Shown here in pieces: positions 1 to 11,367 of a stretch of 64,000 nucleotides of DNA. The translations under genes and the position numbers were made by a program. Below the pieces are notes generated by a model. It saw nothing but the letters and a program-made list of their open reading frames with translations, was not told where the DNA came from and did no database searches. This DNA is from Xanthomonas sp. (GTDB taxonomy: Bacteria > Pseudomonadota > Gammaproteobacteria > Xanthomonadales > Xanthomonadaceae), in assembly GCF_017163755.1 (NCBI RefSeq), contig NZ_JAFIWC010000022.1, positions 1 through 64,000 of the forward strand, written 5' to 3'. Numbering within the stretch: position 1 is the first letter of the stretch; every line of letters starts with the position of its first letter.

Positions 1-80
1 CTGTCCGCACGCGTCCGCTCGTCTGCATGCGCGCCCGCGGAGGGGCCTTCTTCCATGGAGGTCGCTTCTTCCCGCCAACC

Positions 81-157
81 CGCTTTTCCGGGTCCCCGGT
101 CCCCGGTCCCTGGTCCCCAGCTCCTCACGGGTCCCTGGTCCCCGGTCCCTGGTCCCG
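81..157. repeat. Truncated palindromic repeat, right arms only
   Basis: Iterated GGTCCCCGGTCCCTGGTCCC-like units follow the ten bases CGCTTTTCCG. The same junction (core end plus right arm) occurs in the complete element at 38004-38109. A second run of arm units sits at 129-157. No complementary left arm or core is present, so this is a partial copy. It lies directly upstream of the ilvA start. Confidence 0.7.
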
Positions 158-170
158 AGCCCCCCGGCCC

Positions 171-1273
171 ATGCCTGATCCCGGCCGCCCCGCCGCGCAG
201 GAGCCCGACGTAGGCGACGTAGCCGTCAGCGTGGCCGACGTGCTGGCCGCGCAGGCGCGGTTGCGCCGCTACCTGCCGCCGACGCCGATGCACTACGCCG
301 AGCGCTTCGGCGTCTGGCTGAAACTGGAGAACCTGCAGCGCACCGGTTCGTACAAGGTGCGCGGCGCGCTGAACGCGCTGCTGGCCGGGCTGGAGCGCGG
401 CGACGAGCGGCCGGTGATCTGCGCCTCGGCCGGCAACCATGCCCAGGGCCTGGCCTGGGCCGCGCACCGGCTGGGCGTGCAGGCGATCACGGTGATGCCG
501 CACAGCGCGCCGCAGACCAAGATCGCCGGCGTCGCCCACTGGGGCGCCACCGTGCGCCTGCACGGCAACAGCTACGACGAGGCGTACGGCTTCGCCCGCG
601 AACTGGCCGAACAGAACGGCTACCGCTTCCTGTCCGCGTTCGACGATCCGGACGTGATCGCCGGCCAGGGCACGGTCGGCATCGAGATCGCCCCGCACGC
701 GCCGGACGTGGTGATCGTGCCGATCGGCGGCGGCGGCCTGGCCGCCGGGGTGGCGCTGGCGCTGCGCTCGCAGGGCGTGCGCATCGTCGGCGCGCAGGTC
801 GAAGGCGTGGACTCGATGGCGCGCGCGATCCGCGGCGACGTCCGCGCGCTGGACCCGGCGTCCACCCTGGCCGACGGCGTCAGGGTTAAAATTCCCGGGT
901 TCATCACCCGCCGGCTGTGCGCCAGCCTGCTCGACGACGTGGTGATCGTGCGCGAGGCGGAACTGCGCGAAACGCTGGTCCGCCTGGCGCTGGAAGAACA
1001 CGTGATCGCCGAAGGCGCCGGCGCGCTGGCGCTGGCCGCCGGCCGCCGCGTCGCCGGCAAGCGCAAGTGCGCGGTGGTGTCCGGCGGCAACATCGACGCC
1101 GGGGTGCTGGCGACGCTGTTGTCGGAGGTACGGCCGCGCGCCCCGCGCAAGCCGCGCCGCCGCAACACCGAGCGACTTCGCAACCAGCGCGCCGCCGTTC
1201 CGCCCGCCCCGCTCCGCCCTGCCGTACCGCCTCCCCATCCGCCAGCCACCGCCGCCGTAGAGGAAACCATCTG

Positions 1274-1277
<4 letters not shown>
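171..1277 (+). CDS. ilvA: Threonine dehydratase (short, no ACT domain)
   Basis: PLP-dependent threonine ammonia-lyase giving 2-oxobutyrate, the first isoleucine-specific step. With the ATG at 171 the protein has 368 residues. The PLP lysine is K62 in GSYKVRGA, the substrate loop is SAGNHAQG, and the phosphate-binding glycine loop is IGGGGLAAG. The chain stops shortly after the catalytic fold, so the C-terminal ACT domains of E. coli-type IlvA are missing, as in TdcB. Instead there is an Arg/Pro/Ala-rich tail of about 45 residues. The reading frame stays open upstream through the repeat, and no good ribosome binding site precedes 171, so a start a few codons downstream is possible. Its stop overlaps the leuA GTG, indicating an ilv-leu operon whose upstream part lies outside the window. 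Confidence 0.88.
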
Positions 1278-2833
<1,556 letters not shown>

Positions 2834-2911
2834 GCGGTCGCTGCCCCCTCATCATGCGCGCCCGCGTCCATTTCCCGCCCTTGCCCAGCGTCTTTGCCAG
2901 GTAGTCCCGCA

Positions 2912-4336
2912 ATGTCCTCGATTCCCCGCACCCTGTACGACAAACTGTGGGACGCGCACGTCGTCGTCCCCGAAAGCGCCACCGCCCCGGCGGTGCTGTA
3001 CATCGACCTGCACCTGATCCACGAGGTGACCTCGCCGCAGGCGTTCACCGAGCTCAAGTCGCGCGGGCTGGCGCCGCGCCGGCCCGACCGCACCAAGGCG
3101 ACGATGGACCACTCCACGCCGACCCTGCCGCGCGATGCGCAAGGCAAGCTGGCGTACTACACCCCGGCCTCCGAGGCGCAGGTGGACATGCTGGCGCGCA
3201 ACTGCGCCGACTACGGCATCGAGCTGTTCGACATGGGCTCGGACAACCGCGGCATCGTGCACGTGATCGCGCCCGAGCAGGGCTTCACCCAGCCCGGCAT
3301 GACCATCGTCTGCGGCGACAGCCACACCTCCACCCACGGCGCGTTCGGCGCGCTGGCGTTCGGCATCGGCACCAGCGAGGTCGGCCACGTGCTGGCCACG
3401 CAGTGCCTGCTGCAGCGCAAGGCCAGGACCATGGCGATCACCGTGGACGGGCCGCTGGCGCCCGGCGTCGGCGCCAAGGACGTGATCCTGCACATCATCG
3501 GCGTGATCGGGGTCAACGGCGGCACCGGCCACGTGCTCGAATACCGCGGCTCCACCATCGAGGCGATGGGCATGGAGCAGCGCATGACCCTGTGCAACAT
3601 GTCGATCGAGGCCGGCGCGCGCGCCGGCATGGTCGCCCCGGACCAGGTCACCTTCGACTGGGTGGCCAAGACCCCGCGCGGCCCCAGGGGCGCGGACTTC
3701 GACGCCGCGGTGCAGCGCTGGTCGCAGCTGCGCAGCGACCCCGGCGCGCGCTTCGACGTGGACGTGCGCATCGACGCGCGCGACATCCGCCCGACCCTGA
3801 CCTGGGGCACGCACCCAGGCACCGCGATCGCGGTGGACGTGCCGATTCCCGCCGCGCAGGACGCCGCCGCGCAGAAGGGCCTGGACTACATGCACTTCGA
3901 ATCCGGCCACGCGCTGATCGGCACGCCGGTGGACGTGGTGTTCGTCGGTTCGTGCACCAACGGCCGGCTCAGCGACATGCGCGAAGTGGCGCAGGTGCTG
4001 CGCGGCCGCCGCGTCGCGCCGAACGTGCGCATGCTGGTGGTGCCCGGCTCGGAGATCGTCAAGCGCCAGGCCGAGGCCGAGGGCATCGACGAGGTGGTGC
4101 GCGCCGCCGGCGCCGAGTGGCGCGAGTCCGGCTGCTCGATGTGCATCGCGATGAACGGCGACCTGGTCGCGCCGGGGCAGCTGGCGGTGAGCACCAGCAA
4201 CCGCAATTTCGAAGGCCGCCAGGGCCCCGGCTCGCGCACCCTGCTGGCCTCGCCGATGAGCGCGGCGTGGGCCGCGGTCAACGGCAAGGTCAGCGATCCG
4301 CGCGAGCTGTTCGCCGCCGCCCGGGAGGTCGCGTGA
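2912..4336 (+). CDS. leuC: 3-isopropylmalate dehydratase, large subunit
   Basis: Aconitase-family [4Fe-4S] subunit that, with LeuD, isomerises 2- to 3-isopropylmalate. The protein has 474 residues, slightly longer than E. coli LeuC. Recognisable segments are the N-terminal [12 protein letters not shown], the [19 protein letters not shown] block, and the cluster cysteines in [11 protein letters not shown] and [10 protein letters not shown]. The ATG at 2912 is chosen because it matches the family N-terminus and follows AGGTAG; an in-frame TTG at 2894 would add six residues. Its stop overlaps the ATG of the small ORF that follows. Confidence 0.96.
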   Translation: MSSIPRTLYDKLWDAHVVVPESATAPAVLYIDLHLIHEVTSPQAFTELKSRGLAPRRPDRTKATMDHSTPTLPRDAQGKLAYYTPASEAQVDMLARNCADYGIELFDMGSDNRGIVHVIAPEQGFTQPGMTIVCGDSHTSTHGAFGALAFGIGTSEVGHVLATQCLLQRKARTMAITVDGPLAPGVGAKDVILHIIGVIGVNGGTGHVLEYRGSTIEAMGMEQRMTLCNMSIEAGARAGMVAPDQVTFDWVAKTPRGPRGADFDAAVQRWSQLRSDPGARFDVDVRIDARDIRPTLTWGTHPGTAIAVDVPIPAAQDAAAQKGLDYMHFESGHALIGTPVDVVFVGSCTNGRLSDMREVAQVLRGRRVAPNVRMLVVPGSEIVKRQAEAEGIDEVVRAAGAEWRESGCSMCIAMNGDLVAPGQLAVSTSNRNFEGRQGPGSRTLLASPMSAAWAAVNGKVSDPRELFAAAREVA

Positions 4337-4491
4337 TGGCGCTGCACGTGGCCGCGCTGGCCGCCACCCTGACCTTCGCCGCCGCGGCCGCTCGCGCGCT
4401 GGCGCAGCGCCGCACGGCGCCCCACCGCGCGCCGCCCGCCGCTGCCGCGCCCGCCGCGGCGACCGTTCCCGTTTCCCAGGAGACCCGCTGA
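4336..4491 (+). CDS. Small hydrophobic ORF between leuC and leuD
   Basis: A 51-residue ORF fills the gap between leuC and leuD exactly. Its ATG overlaps the leuC stop and its TGA overlaps the leuD ATG, each as TGATG or ATGA. The N-terminal third is hydrophobic and Ala/Leu-rich and could form one membrane helix or a weak signal sequence. The remainder is basic and Ala/Pro-rich. No family is recognised. It could encode a small peptide, or it could mainly carry ribosomes from leuC to leuD. The perfect double overlap is the main argument that it is translated. Confidence 0.55.
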   Translation: MALHVAALAATLTFAAAAARALAQRRTAPHRAPPAAAAPAAATVPVSQETR

Positions 4492-5069
4492 TGGCCGGAT
4501 TCGCCGCCCTCACCTCGGCCAGCGTGGTGCTGCGCCAGACCAACATCGATACCGACCAGATCATCCCGGCGCGGTTCCTGTCCACCACCGAGCGCGCCGG
4601 GCTGGGCCGCAACGCGTTCAACGACTGGCGCTGGCAGGCCGACGGCACGCCCAATCCCGAGTTCGCGTTCAACCAGGCGCACAACGCCGGGCGCCAGATC
4701 CTGCTGGCCGGGCGCAACTTCGGTTGCGGTTCCTCGCGCGAACATGCGCCGTGGGCGCTGACCGACCTGGGCCTGCGCGCGATCGTCAGCAGCGAGATCG
4801 CCGACATCTTCCGCAACAACAGCCTCAAGAACGGCCTGCTGCCGATCGTGCTGGCCGAGGCCGACGTGCAGACGCTGATGCAGCGCCCGGACGACGCGCT
4901 GACCGTGGACGTGGCCGCGCGCGAACTGCGCACGCCCGACGGCCGCGTCTACCCCTTCCCGCTCGACGAGTTCTCCCAGACCTGCCTGCTCGAGGGCGTG
5001 GACGAACTGGGCTACCTGCTGCTGCGCCAACCCGAGATCGAACGCTACGAGGCCACCCATGCACGCTGA
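4491..5069 (+). CDS. leuD: 3-isopropylmalate dehydratase, small subunit
   Basis: Swivel-domain partner of LeuC in the isopropylmalate isomerase. The 192-residue protein shows the family motifs [13 protein letters not shown] near residue 20 and [15 protein letters not shown] near residue 77. Length is slightly shorter than the E. coli protein (201). The ATG overlaps the preceding small ORF stop. The 3' end overlaps leuB by 11 bases, so the whole leuC-leuB series is translationally coupled. Confidence 0.95.
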   Translation: MAGFAALTSASVVLRQTNIDTDQIIPARFLSTTERAGLGRNAFNDWRWQADGTPNPEFAFNQAHNAGRQILLAGRNFGCGSSREHAPWALTDLGLRAIVSSEIADIFRNNSLKNGLLPIVLAEADVQTLMQRPDDALTVDVAARELRTPDGRVYPFPLDEFSQTCLLEGVDELGYLLLRQPEIERYEATHAR

Positions 5070-6147
5070 CATCGTCGTCCTGCCAGGCGACGGCATCGGC
5101 CCCGAGGTCGCCGCCGCCGCGGTCTCGGTGCTGCGCACCATCGCCCGCCGCTACAACCACAGCTTCCAGTTCCACGAACACGACATCGGCGGCATCGCCA
5201 TCGACCGCCACGGCGAGCCGCTGCCGGCGGCCACGCTGGCCGCCTGCCGGCAGGCCGATGCGGTGCTGCTGGGGGCGGTCGGCGGGCCGAAATGGTCCGA
5301 CCCCAACGCCACCATCCGCCCCGAGCAGGGCCTGCTGGCGATCCGCCGCGGCCTGGGCCTGTTCGCCAACCTGCGCCCGGTCAAGCCGCATCCGGCGGCG
5401 CTGGACGCCTCGCCGATCAAGCCGCACCTGCTCACCGGCGTGGACATCGTGGTGGTGCGCGAGCTGACCGGCGGCATCTACTTCGGCGACAAGACCCGCA
5501 GCGCCACCGACGCCAGCGACCTGTGCCGCTACAGCGTCGAGGAGATCGAGCGGGTGCTGCGCAGCGCGTTCCGCCTGGCGCAGCAGCGCCGCAACCACGT
5601 CACCTCGGTGGACAAGGCCAACGTGCTGGAGACCTCGCGGCTGTGGCGCGACGTGGCCGCGCGGATCGGCCGCGACGAGTTCCCGGACGTGCGCCTGGAG
5701 CACCAGCTGGTCGATTCGATGGCGATGCACCTGCTGGCCAAGCCGCGCGAGTACGACGTGATCGTCACCGAGAACATGTTCGGCGACATCCTCACCGACG
5801 AGGCGTCGATGCTGGCCGGCTCGCTGGGCCTGCTGCCGTCGGCGTCGCTGGGCGAGGGCCGGATCGGCCTGTACGAACCGATCCACGGCTCGGCGCCGGA
5901 CATCGCCGGCAAGGGCATCGCCAATCCCTACGCGACGATCCTCAGCGCCGCGCTGCTGCTGCGCCACTCGCTGGGCCTGAACGCCGAAGCCGAGGCGATC
6001 GAGCAGGCGGTGGATGCCGCGCTGCACGCGCAGGCGTTCACCGCCGACCTGGCCGCGCCCGGCCAGGGCATCTCCACCAACGCCGCCGCGCGCGCGGTGG
6101 TCGAGCAGATCCAGGCGCACGGCTTCGTCGAGGAACTGCGCGACTGA
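5059..6147 (+). CDS. leuB: 3-isopropylmalate dehydrogenase
   Basis: NAD-dependent oxidative decarboxylation of 3-isopropylmalate to 2-oxoisocaproate. The 362-residue protein has the [14 protein letters not shown]-terminus, the [11 protein letters not shown] active-site segment, the metal/substrate segment around [11 protein letters not shown], and [14 protein letters not shown] near the C-terminus. It starts inside leuD and is the last gene of the operon. A 9-bp stem follows 11 bases after the stop. Confidence 0.96.
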   Translation: MHADIVVLPGDGIGPEVAAAAVSVLRTIARRYNHSFQFHEHDIGGIAIDRHGEPLPAATLAACRQADAVLLGAVGGPKWSDPNATIRPEQGLLAIRRGLGLFANLRPVKPHPAALDASPIKPHLLTGVDIVVVRELTGGIYFGDKTRSATDASDLCRYSVEEIERVLRSAFRLAQQRRNHVTSVDKANVLETSRLWRDVAARIGRDEFPDVRLEHQLVDSMAMHLLAKPREYDVIVTENMFGDILTDEASMLAGSLGLLPSASLGEGRIGLYEPIHGSAPDIAGKGIANPYATILSAALLLRHSLGLNAEAEAIEQAVDAALHAQAFTADLAAPGQGISTNAAARAVVEQIQAHGFVEELRD

Positions 6148-6158
6148 GCCGGCGCCGG

Positions 6159-6181
6159 CGGGCGTGCCTTGCGCACGCCCG
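6159..6181 (+). terminator. Hairpin after the leu operon
   Basis: A perfect 9-bp stem (CGGGCGTGC paired with GCACGCCCG) with a five-base loop sits 11 bases after the leuB stop. No T-run follows, so it may act as a transcript-stabilising hairpin or a weak terminator. Confidence 0.5.
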
Positions 6182-6344
6182 GCGTGCGTCAAGCCGTGGC
6201 AGTCGGGGTTGAGGCTCCGGGCGCTCCGTCGCGGCCGATCGCCCGCAGCCGCCCGCAGCGGCTCCCGCCAGCAAGCGGCGCGGCACTGCAATGCGGCTTC
6301 CGGTCGCGCGGCCGCGCTTCCGGCCGCGATGCCGGGAAGCCGCC

Positions 6345-9305
6345 CTACCCGACCACCCGGTCGCGGCCTTCGCGCTTGGCCTGGTACAGGCGCTGGTCGG
6401 CCAGCGCGAGCAGTTCGCGTCGGGTCTGCAGGCCCGGCCCCAGGCAGGCCAGGCCGATGCTGGCGGTGCATTGCACGCGGCGGCCTTCGCCGTCGCTGAC
6501 GTCGATCGTGGCGAAACGGCGGCGCACGCCATCCAGGCGCTCGCGCGCCTGCTCCTGGCTCAGCCCCGGCAGCACCAGCAGGAACTCCTCGCCGCCGTGG
6601 CGCGCGGCGAACGCCTGCTCGCCCAGCGTCGCGCGCAGCAGCTCGCCGATGTGGCGCAGCACCTCGTCGCCGATCTCGTGGCCGTGCACGTCGTTGATGC
6701 GCTTGAAATGGTCGATGTCCAGCAACGCCACGCACAGCGGCGTGCGCGCCGCCAACGCGCGTTCCAGCGCCGCGCTCAGGTGCGGATCGGCGGTGCGGCG
6801 ATTGGGCAGGCCGGTCAGGGCATCGTGGCCGGCCTGGTGCGCGAGCCGGCGCACCAGTTCGTCGCGCTCGCGGCCGGCCAGCTTCAGCGCCAGGTTCTTG
6901 GAGCGCAGTTCGGCGGTGCGCTCGGCGATGATCGCGTTGAGCCGGCGCTGGCGCTCGCGGTAGCGCTTGTTGCGCAGGCTGTACCACCACGACAGCAGGC
7001 CGACCGCGACCGCCACCGCCAGCGCCACAAACGGGCCGCGGCGCCAGAACGGCGGCACCACGTCCAGCCCCAGCGAGGCGCGGCCGACGCGCTCGCCGCC
7101 GCTCCAGTCCACCGGCAGGGTCATCGCCTGCACCTCGAAGCGGTAGTTGCCCGGCGGCAGGTTGGTGTAGACCGCCTGGTCGCCGCTGCCGGCATCGATC
7201 CAGTCCGCATCGAAGCCGTGCAGGCGATAGCGGTAGCGCACCTTGCCCGGCGCGCGGAAGCTCAGCCCGGCGTAGCCGATGCCGAGCCGGGCGATGCCGC
7301 CGTCCACCGTGTAACGGCTGCGCAGCGGGCGCGCTTCGCCTTCGATCGCCACCTGTTCGAACACGATCGGCGGCGCGCGTTGCCGGTGCCGGCTGGGCAG
7401 GGCCGGATCGATCACCGCCAGCCCGGCCGAGGTCGGCAGCAACAGCGCGCCTTCGCCGGTCAGCCAGCCGGCCGGCGCGCTGCCGCCGTTGCCCTGGCTG
7501 CCGGGCATGCCGTCGCTGCGGTCGACCAGGTCCACCGCCAGCTGCGCGCGGCGGCCCGCGTCCAGCTGCGCGAACGACTCGCGCGCCACCCGGAACACGC
7601 CCTGGTTGCTGGACAGCCACAGGTAGCCGCGGCCGTCGTCCAGGATCCGGAACAGCTTGTCGCGCGGCAGCCCGGCGCGATGGTCGTAGACGCGGAAGCG
7701 GCCGTCCTGCAGCCGCAGCAGGCCGCGGTCGCTGGCGACCCACAACGCCGCTCCGTCCTGGAGGAAATCGAACGCGTTCTGCGCCGGGAACGCCGCGCCG
7801 GCGGCCCAGGCGCGCAACCGCCCCTGCGGCGACAGCGTGGCGATGCCGGCGCTGGTGCCGATCCACAGCGCGCCGTCGCGGTCCCGGTACAGCGCCTGGA
7901 CCTGCTGCGACGGCAAGCCGTCGGCGCTGGTGTAGTGCCGCAGGCGCCCCTGCCGGTAATGCGCCAGGCCGGCGCCGCTGCCGATCCACAGGCCGCCGTC
8001 CGTATCCTGCAGCAGCGCGCGCACCGTCGCCTTGGGCAGGCCTTCGCGGGTGCCGATGCGTTGCCGCAGCCGGCCGTCCGGCGCCAGCGCCAGCACGCCC
8101 TGGTCGTAGGTGCCGACCCATACCCCGCCGCCGTTGGCCGCGGCCAGCGCCAGCACCGACGGATCGCGGCCGCCGCCCAGGCCGATCCGCGGCGTGCCGA
8201 GGCGGCCGTGCTGCCAGCGGTTCAGGCCGCCGGCATGGCCGATCCACACCACGCCGTCGTCGGTCTGCCGCACCACCCGCACGTAGTCGCCGCCCAGGCC
8301 CTCGCGCCGGGTCAGCCCGCCGGCATCGCCGTCGGCGACGCGGAACAGGCCGTCGGTGCTGCCGGCCCAGATCAGCCCTTCGTCGTCCTCCAGCAGCGCC
8401 GGGCTGACCACCCCTGAGATCGACAACACCTGATCGTCGCCGCCCTCCGGCGTGCGCCGCACCAGTTGTCCGCTGGACAGGCTCATCCACAGCTGGCCCT
8501 GGCGATCGTGCAGCACCGCATCCACGCGTTGGCCGCGGCGCAGCTGCTGCAGCGCGCCGTTCTTACGCAGCCACCACACGCCATCGTCGCCGGCCACCAG
8601 CAGGCCGCCGTCGCGGTCGTGCGCCAGGCGGTGCACCGGCGCCTGCCGCATCGCCGGCGTGCGCCCCCAGCGCCGCGCGCGCGGCTCGTGCGGGGCGAGG
8701 CGATACAGGCCCCGCGCGGTGCCCACCAGCAACGCGCCATCGGCCTGCTGCAGCAGCGCCGACACCCGCGCCTGCGGCAGCCGCACGCGGCCGGTCATCT
8801 CGGTGAGGCGGTCGTCGGCACCGATCCGGTACAGGCCGTCGTCGGCGCCGACCCACAGCGACCCGTCGCGGTCGCGCAGCAGCGCCGCCACCCGCAGCTT
8901 GCGCGCCGCGGCGCCGCCCAGATGGGTCCAGGCGCCGTCGTGGTAGCGGAACACGCCGTCGTAGGCGGTACCGAACAGCATGCCGCCGTCGTGCTCGGGC
9001 ACGGCCGCGAACACGCCCGACAGCTCCATGCCCGGGGTGTTCTGCCGGTCGAACACGGTGAAGTCGCGGCCATCGAACCGCGCCACGCCTTCCCAGGTGC
9101 CGGCCCAGATCAGGCCGTCCTCGCCTTGCGCCAGCGCATGCACCAGGTTGTGCGGCAGGCCTTCGTCCATGGTCCAGCGCGCGATGGTGTGGCTGTCGAC
9201 CAGGCCGCGCAGCGGCGACGGCGCGGGTGCGGCCGGCGCCGCCGCCAGCGCCGTCCACGCCGACACCGCCAGCCACGCCGCCAGCAGCGCGTGAACGACG
9301 CGCAT
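6345..9305 (-). CDS. Propeller-sensor diguanylate cyclase
   Basis: Predicted membrane protein making cyclic di-GMP in response to a periplasmic signal. From the ATG at 9305 it has 986 residues: a signal sequence (about 1-22), a long periplasmic region of two-component regulator propeller repeats (recurring G-x-x-W-I/V-G patterns, about 30-630), a Y_Y_Y domain (about 650-735), one membrane helix (about 750-770), a short coiled coil, and a GGDEF domain (about 825-986) with GGEEF at 904-908. The nine residues before GGEEF lack the RxxD inhibitory site. An upstream in-frame ATG at 9371 would hide the signal peptide, so 9305 is preferred. It stands alone, convergent with leuB. Confidence 0.88.
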   Translation of the reverse strand: MRVVHALLAAWLAVSAWTALAAAPAAPAPSPLRGLVDSHTIARWTMDEGLPHNLVHALAQGEDGLIWAGTWEGVARFDGRDFTVFDRQNTPGMELSGVFAAVPEHDGGMLFGTAYDGVFRYHDGAWTHLGGAAARKLRVAALLRDRDGSLWVGADDGLYRIGADDRLTEMTGRVRLPQARVSALLQQADGALLVGTARGLYRLAPHEPRARRWGRTPAMRQAPVHRLAHDRDGGLLVAGDDGVWWLRKNGALQQLRRGQRVDAVLHDRQGQLWMSLSSGQLVRRTPEGGDDQVLSISGVVSPALLEDDEGLIWAGSTDGLFRVADGDAGGLTRREGLGGDYVRVVRQTDDGVVWIGHAGGLNRWQHGRLGTPRIGLGGGRDPSVLALAAANGGGVWVGTYDQGVLALAPDGRLRQRIGTREGLPKATVRALLQDTDGGLWIGSGAGLAHYRQGRLRHYTSADGLPSQQVQALYRDRDGALWIGTSAGIATLSPQGRLRAWAAGAAFPAQNAFDFLQDGAALWVASDRGLLRLQDGRFRVYDHRAGLPRDKLFRILDDGRGYLWLSSNQGVFRVARESFAQLDAGRRAQLAVDLVDRSDGMPGSQGNGGSAPAGWLTGEGALLLPTSAGLAVIDPALPSRHRQRAPPIVFEQVAIEGEARPLRSRYTVDGGIARLGIGYAGLSFRAPGKVRYRYRLHGFDADWIDAGSGDQAVYTNLPPGNYRFEVQAMTLPVDWSGGERVGRASLGLDVVPPFWRRGPFVALAVAVAVGLLSWWYSLRNKRYRERQRRLNAIIAERTAELRSKNLALKLAGRERDELVRRLAHQAGHDALTGLPNRRTADPHLSAALERALAARTPLCVALLDIDHFKRINDVHGHEIGDEVLRHIGELLRATLGEQAFAARHGGEEFLLVLPGLSQEQARERLDGVRRRFATIDVSDGEGRRVQCTASIGLACLGPGLQTRRELLALADQRLYQAKREGRDRVVG

Positions 9306-9893
9306 GCGGACGTGGCAGGCGGGCACCGGGGTGCCGTCCGCACTGGATTGACGCAGTTCCCCCTGCTTCATGAATTCCGGATCACAGTCGCGGCGTTCGG
9401 CGACCCGACCCGCAAGCCGTCAATTTAGCATCGCGCCGCGCGCGCCGAATGTCAGGAAGTTCCCCACGTCCGCCAACGCCTGCGACCTTCCGCCGCATCC
9501 GCAATCCACACGCCATGCGCCATGCGCTCGCATCCGTGCACGCGCCGCTGTGCGCGCAACCGGCCGTCGGCAGGAGCATGCATGCGGCGGTCACCGTATC
9601 GGCGAAGCGCGCAGATGCGTAGTCGAGCAGGTCGCCATGGCAGCGCTGCATCTGCCGTCGCGCCGTAGCGGCGGGTACCGCCCGAGTCGCGTCCCGCATG
9701 GCGGCCCGGCGGCGGCTTGCGCAGGCCGGGCGCAGGTCGCCTCCGGGTCGACGCCACCGCCACGCCCGGTGCGCCACAGGCCTCTGCCGGGTCCCGGCTG
9801 AACGGCCAGGCCTGCCCACCGCCGAACATCCGCACAATAATGAACCTGACGGTATAGTATATATATCGAACCGACTGGTCTAGTATTGCCGCC
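9306..9893. other. Divergent intergenic region
   Basis: About 590 bases separate the diguanylate cyclase start from the TetR start. The open frames here give Arg-rich, low-information proteins with no recognisable family, so no gene is called. The TetR end is markedly AT-rich and carries the palindrome listed separately. Confidence 0.6.
9863..9886. promoter_or_regulatory. Putative TetR operator/promoter
   Basis: Half-sites ATATCGAACC and GGTCTAGTAT flank GACT. Six of ten positions are symmetric and the other four are transitions. The site lies in an AT-rich stretch with TATAGTATATATAT just upstream, ending eight bases before the TetR start codon. This fits autorepression, but it is inferred only from symmetry and position. 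Confidence 0.45.
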
Positions 9894-10559
9894 ATGGTCA
9901 GCAAAGCGTCTTCCGTCTCCCCGCCCAAACCCGCATCGCGCACCGCCGGACCCGGGCGGCCCAAGGACTTGGGCAAACGCGCGGCGATCCTCGACGCGGC
10001 GCGGCAGATGTTCACCGAGCTCGGCTTCGCCGGGGTCAGCATGGACGGCATCGCCGCGCGTGCAGGCGTCTCCAAGCTCACCGTGTACAGCCACTACGGC
10101 GACAAGGAGACCCTGTTCGCCGAGGCGGTGCGTGCGCAATGCCTCGAGTTGATGCCCGACGACCTGTTCGGCCACGAGCTCAAGGGCCCGCTGCGTGCGC
10201 AGCTGATCGAGATCGGGCAGGCGTTCTTCGCGCTGATCAGCAGCGAATCGGCGATCGCCACCCACCGCATGATGCTGACCCCGGGCACCGGCGATGCGCA
10301 CGTGCGCGAGATGTTCTGGAACGCCGGTCCCAAGCGCACCCAGGACGTGCTGGCGCAGATGCTCCAGGTGCACGTCGCCGCCGGGCGCCTGGACATCCCC
10401 GACCTGCACCTGGCCGCGTCGCAGTTCTTCTGCCTGATGAAGGGCGAGCTGCACCCGCTGATGATGTGCGGCATCCGCTGCAAGCCCACCCCCGCCGACA
10501 TCGATGCGCACATCCAGAGCAGCGTCGACTTCTTCCTGCGCGCCTATGCCCCGCGCTGA
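9894..10559 (+). CDS. TetR/AcrR family regulator
   Basis: Probable ligand-responsive repressor of 221 residues. After a Pro/Ser-rich N-terminal extension the DNA-binding domain (about 28-75) follows the family pattern: RAAILDAARQMFTELGFAGV, then a helix-turn-helix around IAARAGVSKLTVYSHYGDK. The C-terminal ligand domain is of the AcrR-like type; no ligand can be named. It lies upstream of the methyltransferase and tolC on the same strand. An imperfect palindrome overlaps its promoter, so autoregulation and possible control of tolC are plausible. Confidence 0.85.
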   Translation: MVSKASSVSPPKPASRTAGPGRPKDLGKRAAILDAARQMFTELGFAGVSMDGIAARAGVSKLTVYSHYGDKETLFAEAVRAQCLELMPDDLFGHELKGPLRAQLIEIGQAFFALISSESAIATHRMMLTPGTGDAHVREMFWNAGPKRTQDVLAQMLQVHVAAGRLDIPDLHLAASQFFCLMKGELHPLMMCGIRCKPTPADIDAHIQSSVDFFLRAYAPR

Positions 10560-10688
10560 CGTGCATGCCGCCGGTGGGGCCGATGACTTCCGGCACTGCG
10601 CGCCCGGGCGTCCGGGCGGCGATGCTTCGGCGTACGCGCTACCCTTCCACCCGGTAAAATGCCCGGCCCACCGCGTTGGATGCCCCTG

Positions 10689-11348
10689 ATGACGATCGAC
10701 TACTCCCTGGCCCGCGAAAAGATGGTTGAACAGCAGGTGCGTCCCTGGGACGTGCTCGACCTGCGCGTGCTCGACATCCTGGCGCGGCTGCCGCGCGAGG
10801 TCTTCGTACCCGAGAGCCATCGCGCCGTGGCCTATGCCGACCTGGAAATCCCGCTGGGCCACGGCCAGTACATGATGAAGCCGGTGATCGAAGGCCGCAT
10901 GCTGCAGGCGCTGGAGCTGCAGTCGGGCGAGGACGTGCTGGAGATCGGCACCGGCAGCGGCTTCGTCAGCGCCTGCCTGGGCGAGCTCGGCCGCGAAGTG
11001 GTCAGCCTGGAGATCGACCCGGCGCTGGCCGCCGCCGCGCGCGCCAACCTGGACGCCGCCGGCCTGGGCAGCAACGTGCGCATCGACGTCGCCGACGCCT
11101 TCGCCTGGAGCAGCGACCGGCGCTTCGACGCGGTCTGCGTCACCGCCGCCGTCACCGAGATTCCCCCGCAATTCCTGGCCTGGCTGCGCCCCGGCGGCCG
11201 CCTGTTCGCGGTCCGCGGCAGCGCGCCGGTGATGGAAGCGGTGCTGGTCCGCGCCGACGCCGGCGGCCCGCGCACCGAGTCCCTGTTCGAGACCGACCTG
11301 GCCTACTACCTGCGCGGCGCCGCGCCGGTTCCCAAGTTCACATTCTGA
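10689..11348 (+). CDS. PCMT-family methyltransferase (divergent active site)
   Basis: Protein of 219 residues resembling protein-L-isoaspartate O-methyltransferase. The SAM-binding motif LEIGTGSGFVSAC (about 85-96) and the later FDAVCVTAA and LRPGGRLFAVRG segments are intact. The loop that in E. coli Pcm reads GQTISQP and holds the catalytic Ser reads GHGQYMMKP here (58-65), so the usual hydroxyl residues are absent. It may be a paralogue with another role. The ATG at 10689 matches the family start; an upstream ATG at 10659 would add ten unusual residues. It lies 19 bases before tolC, probably in one transcript. Confidence 0.75.
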   Translation: MTIDYSLAREKMVEQQVRPWDVLDLRVLDILARLPREVFVPESHRAVAYADLEIPLGHGQYMMKPVIEGRMLQALELQSGEDVLEIGTGSGFVSACLGELGREVVSLEIDPALAAAARANLDAAGLGSNVRIDVADAFAWSSDRRFDAVCVTAAVTEIPPQFLAWLRPGGRLFAVRGSAPVMEAVLVRADAGGPRTESLFETDLAYYLRGAAPVPKFTF

Positions 11349-11367
11349 TCCATCCAAGGAAGCCGCA

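Noticed and set aside
4825-8490. A 1221-codon minus-strand open frame
   Set aside because: It is antisense to leuD and leuB and out of frame with the diguanylate cyclase. The protein is Arg/Ala/Gly-rich and has no recognisable domain, as expected of GC-rich shadow frames.
9370-9801. Possible 143-residue ORF upstream of TetR
   Set aside because: No ribosome site, Arg-rich low-information sequence and no family pattern.
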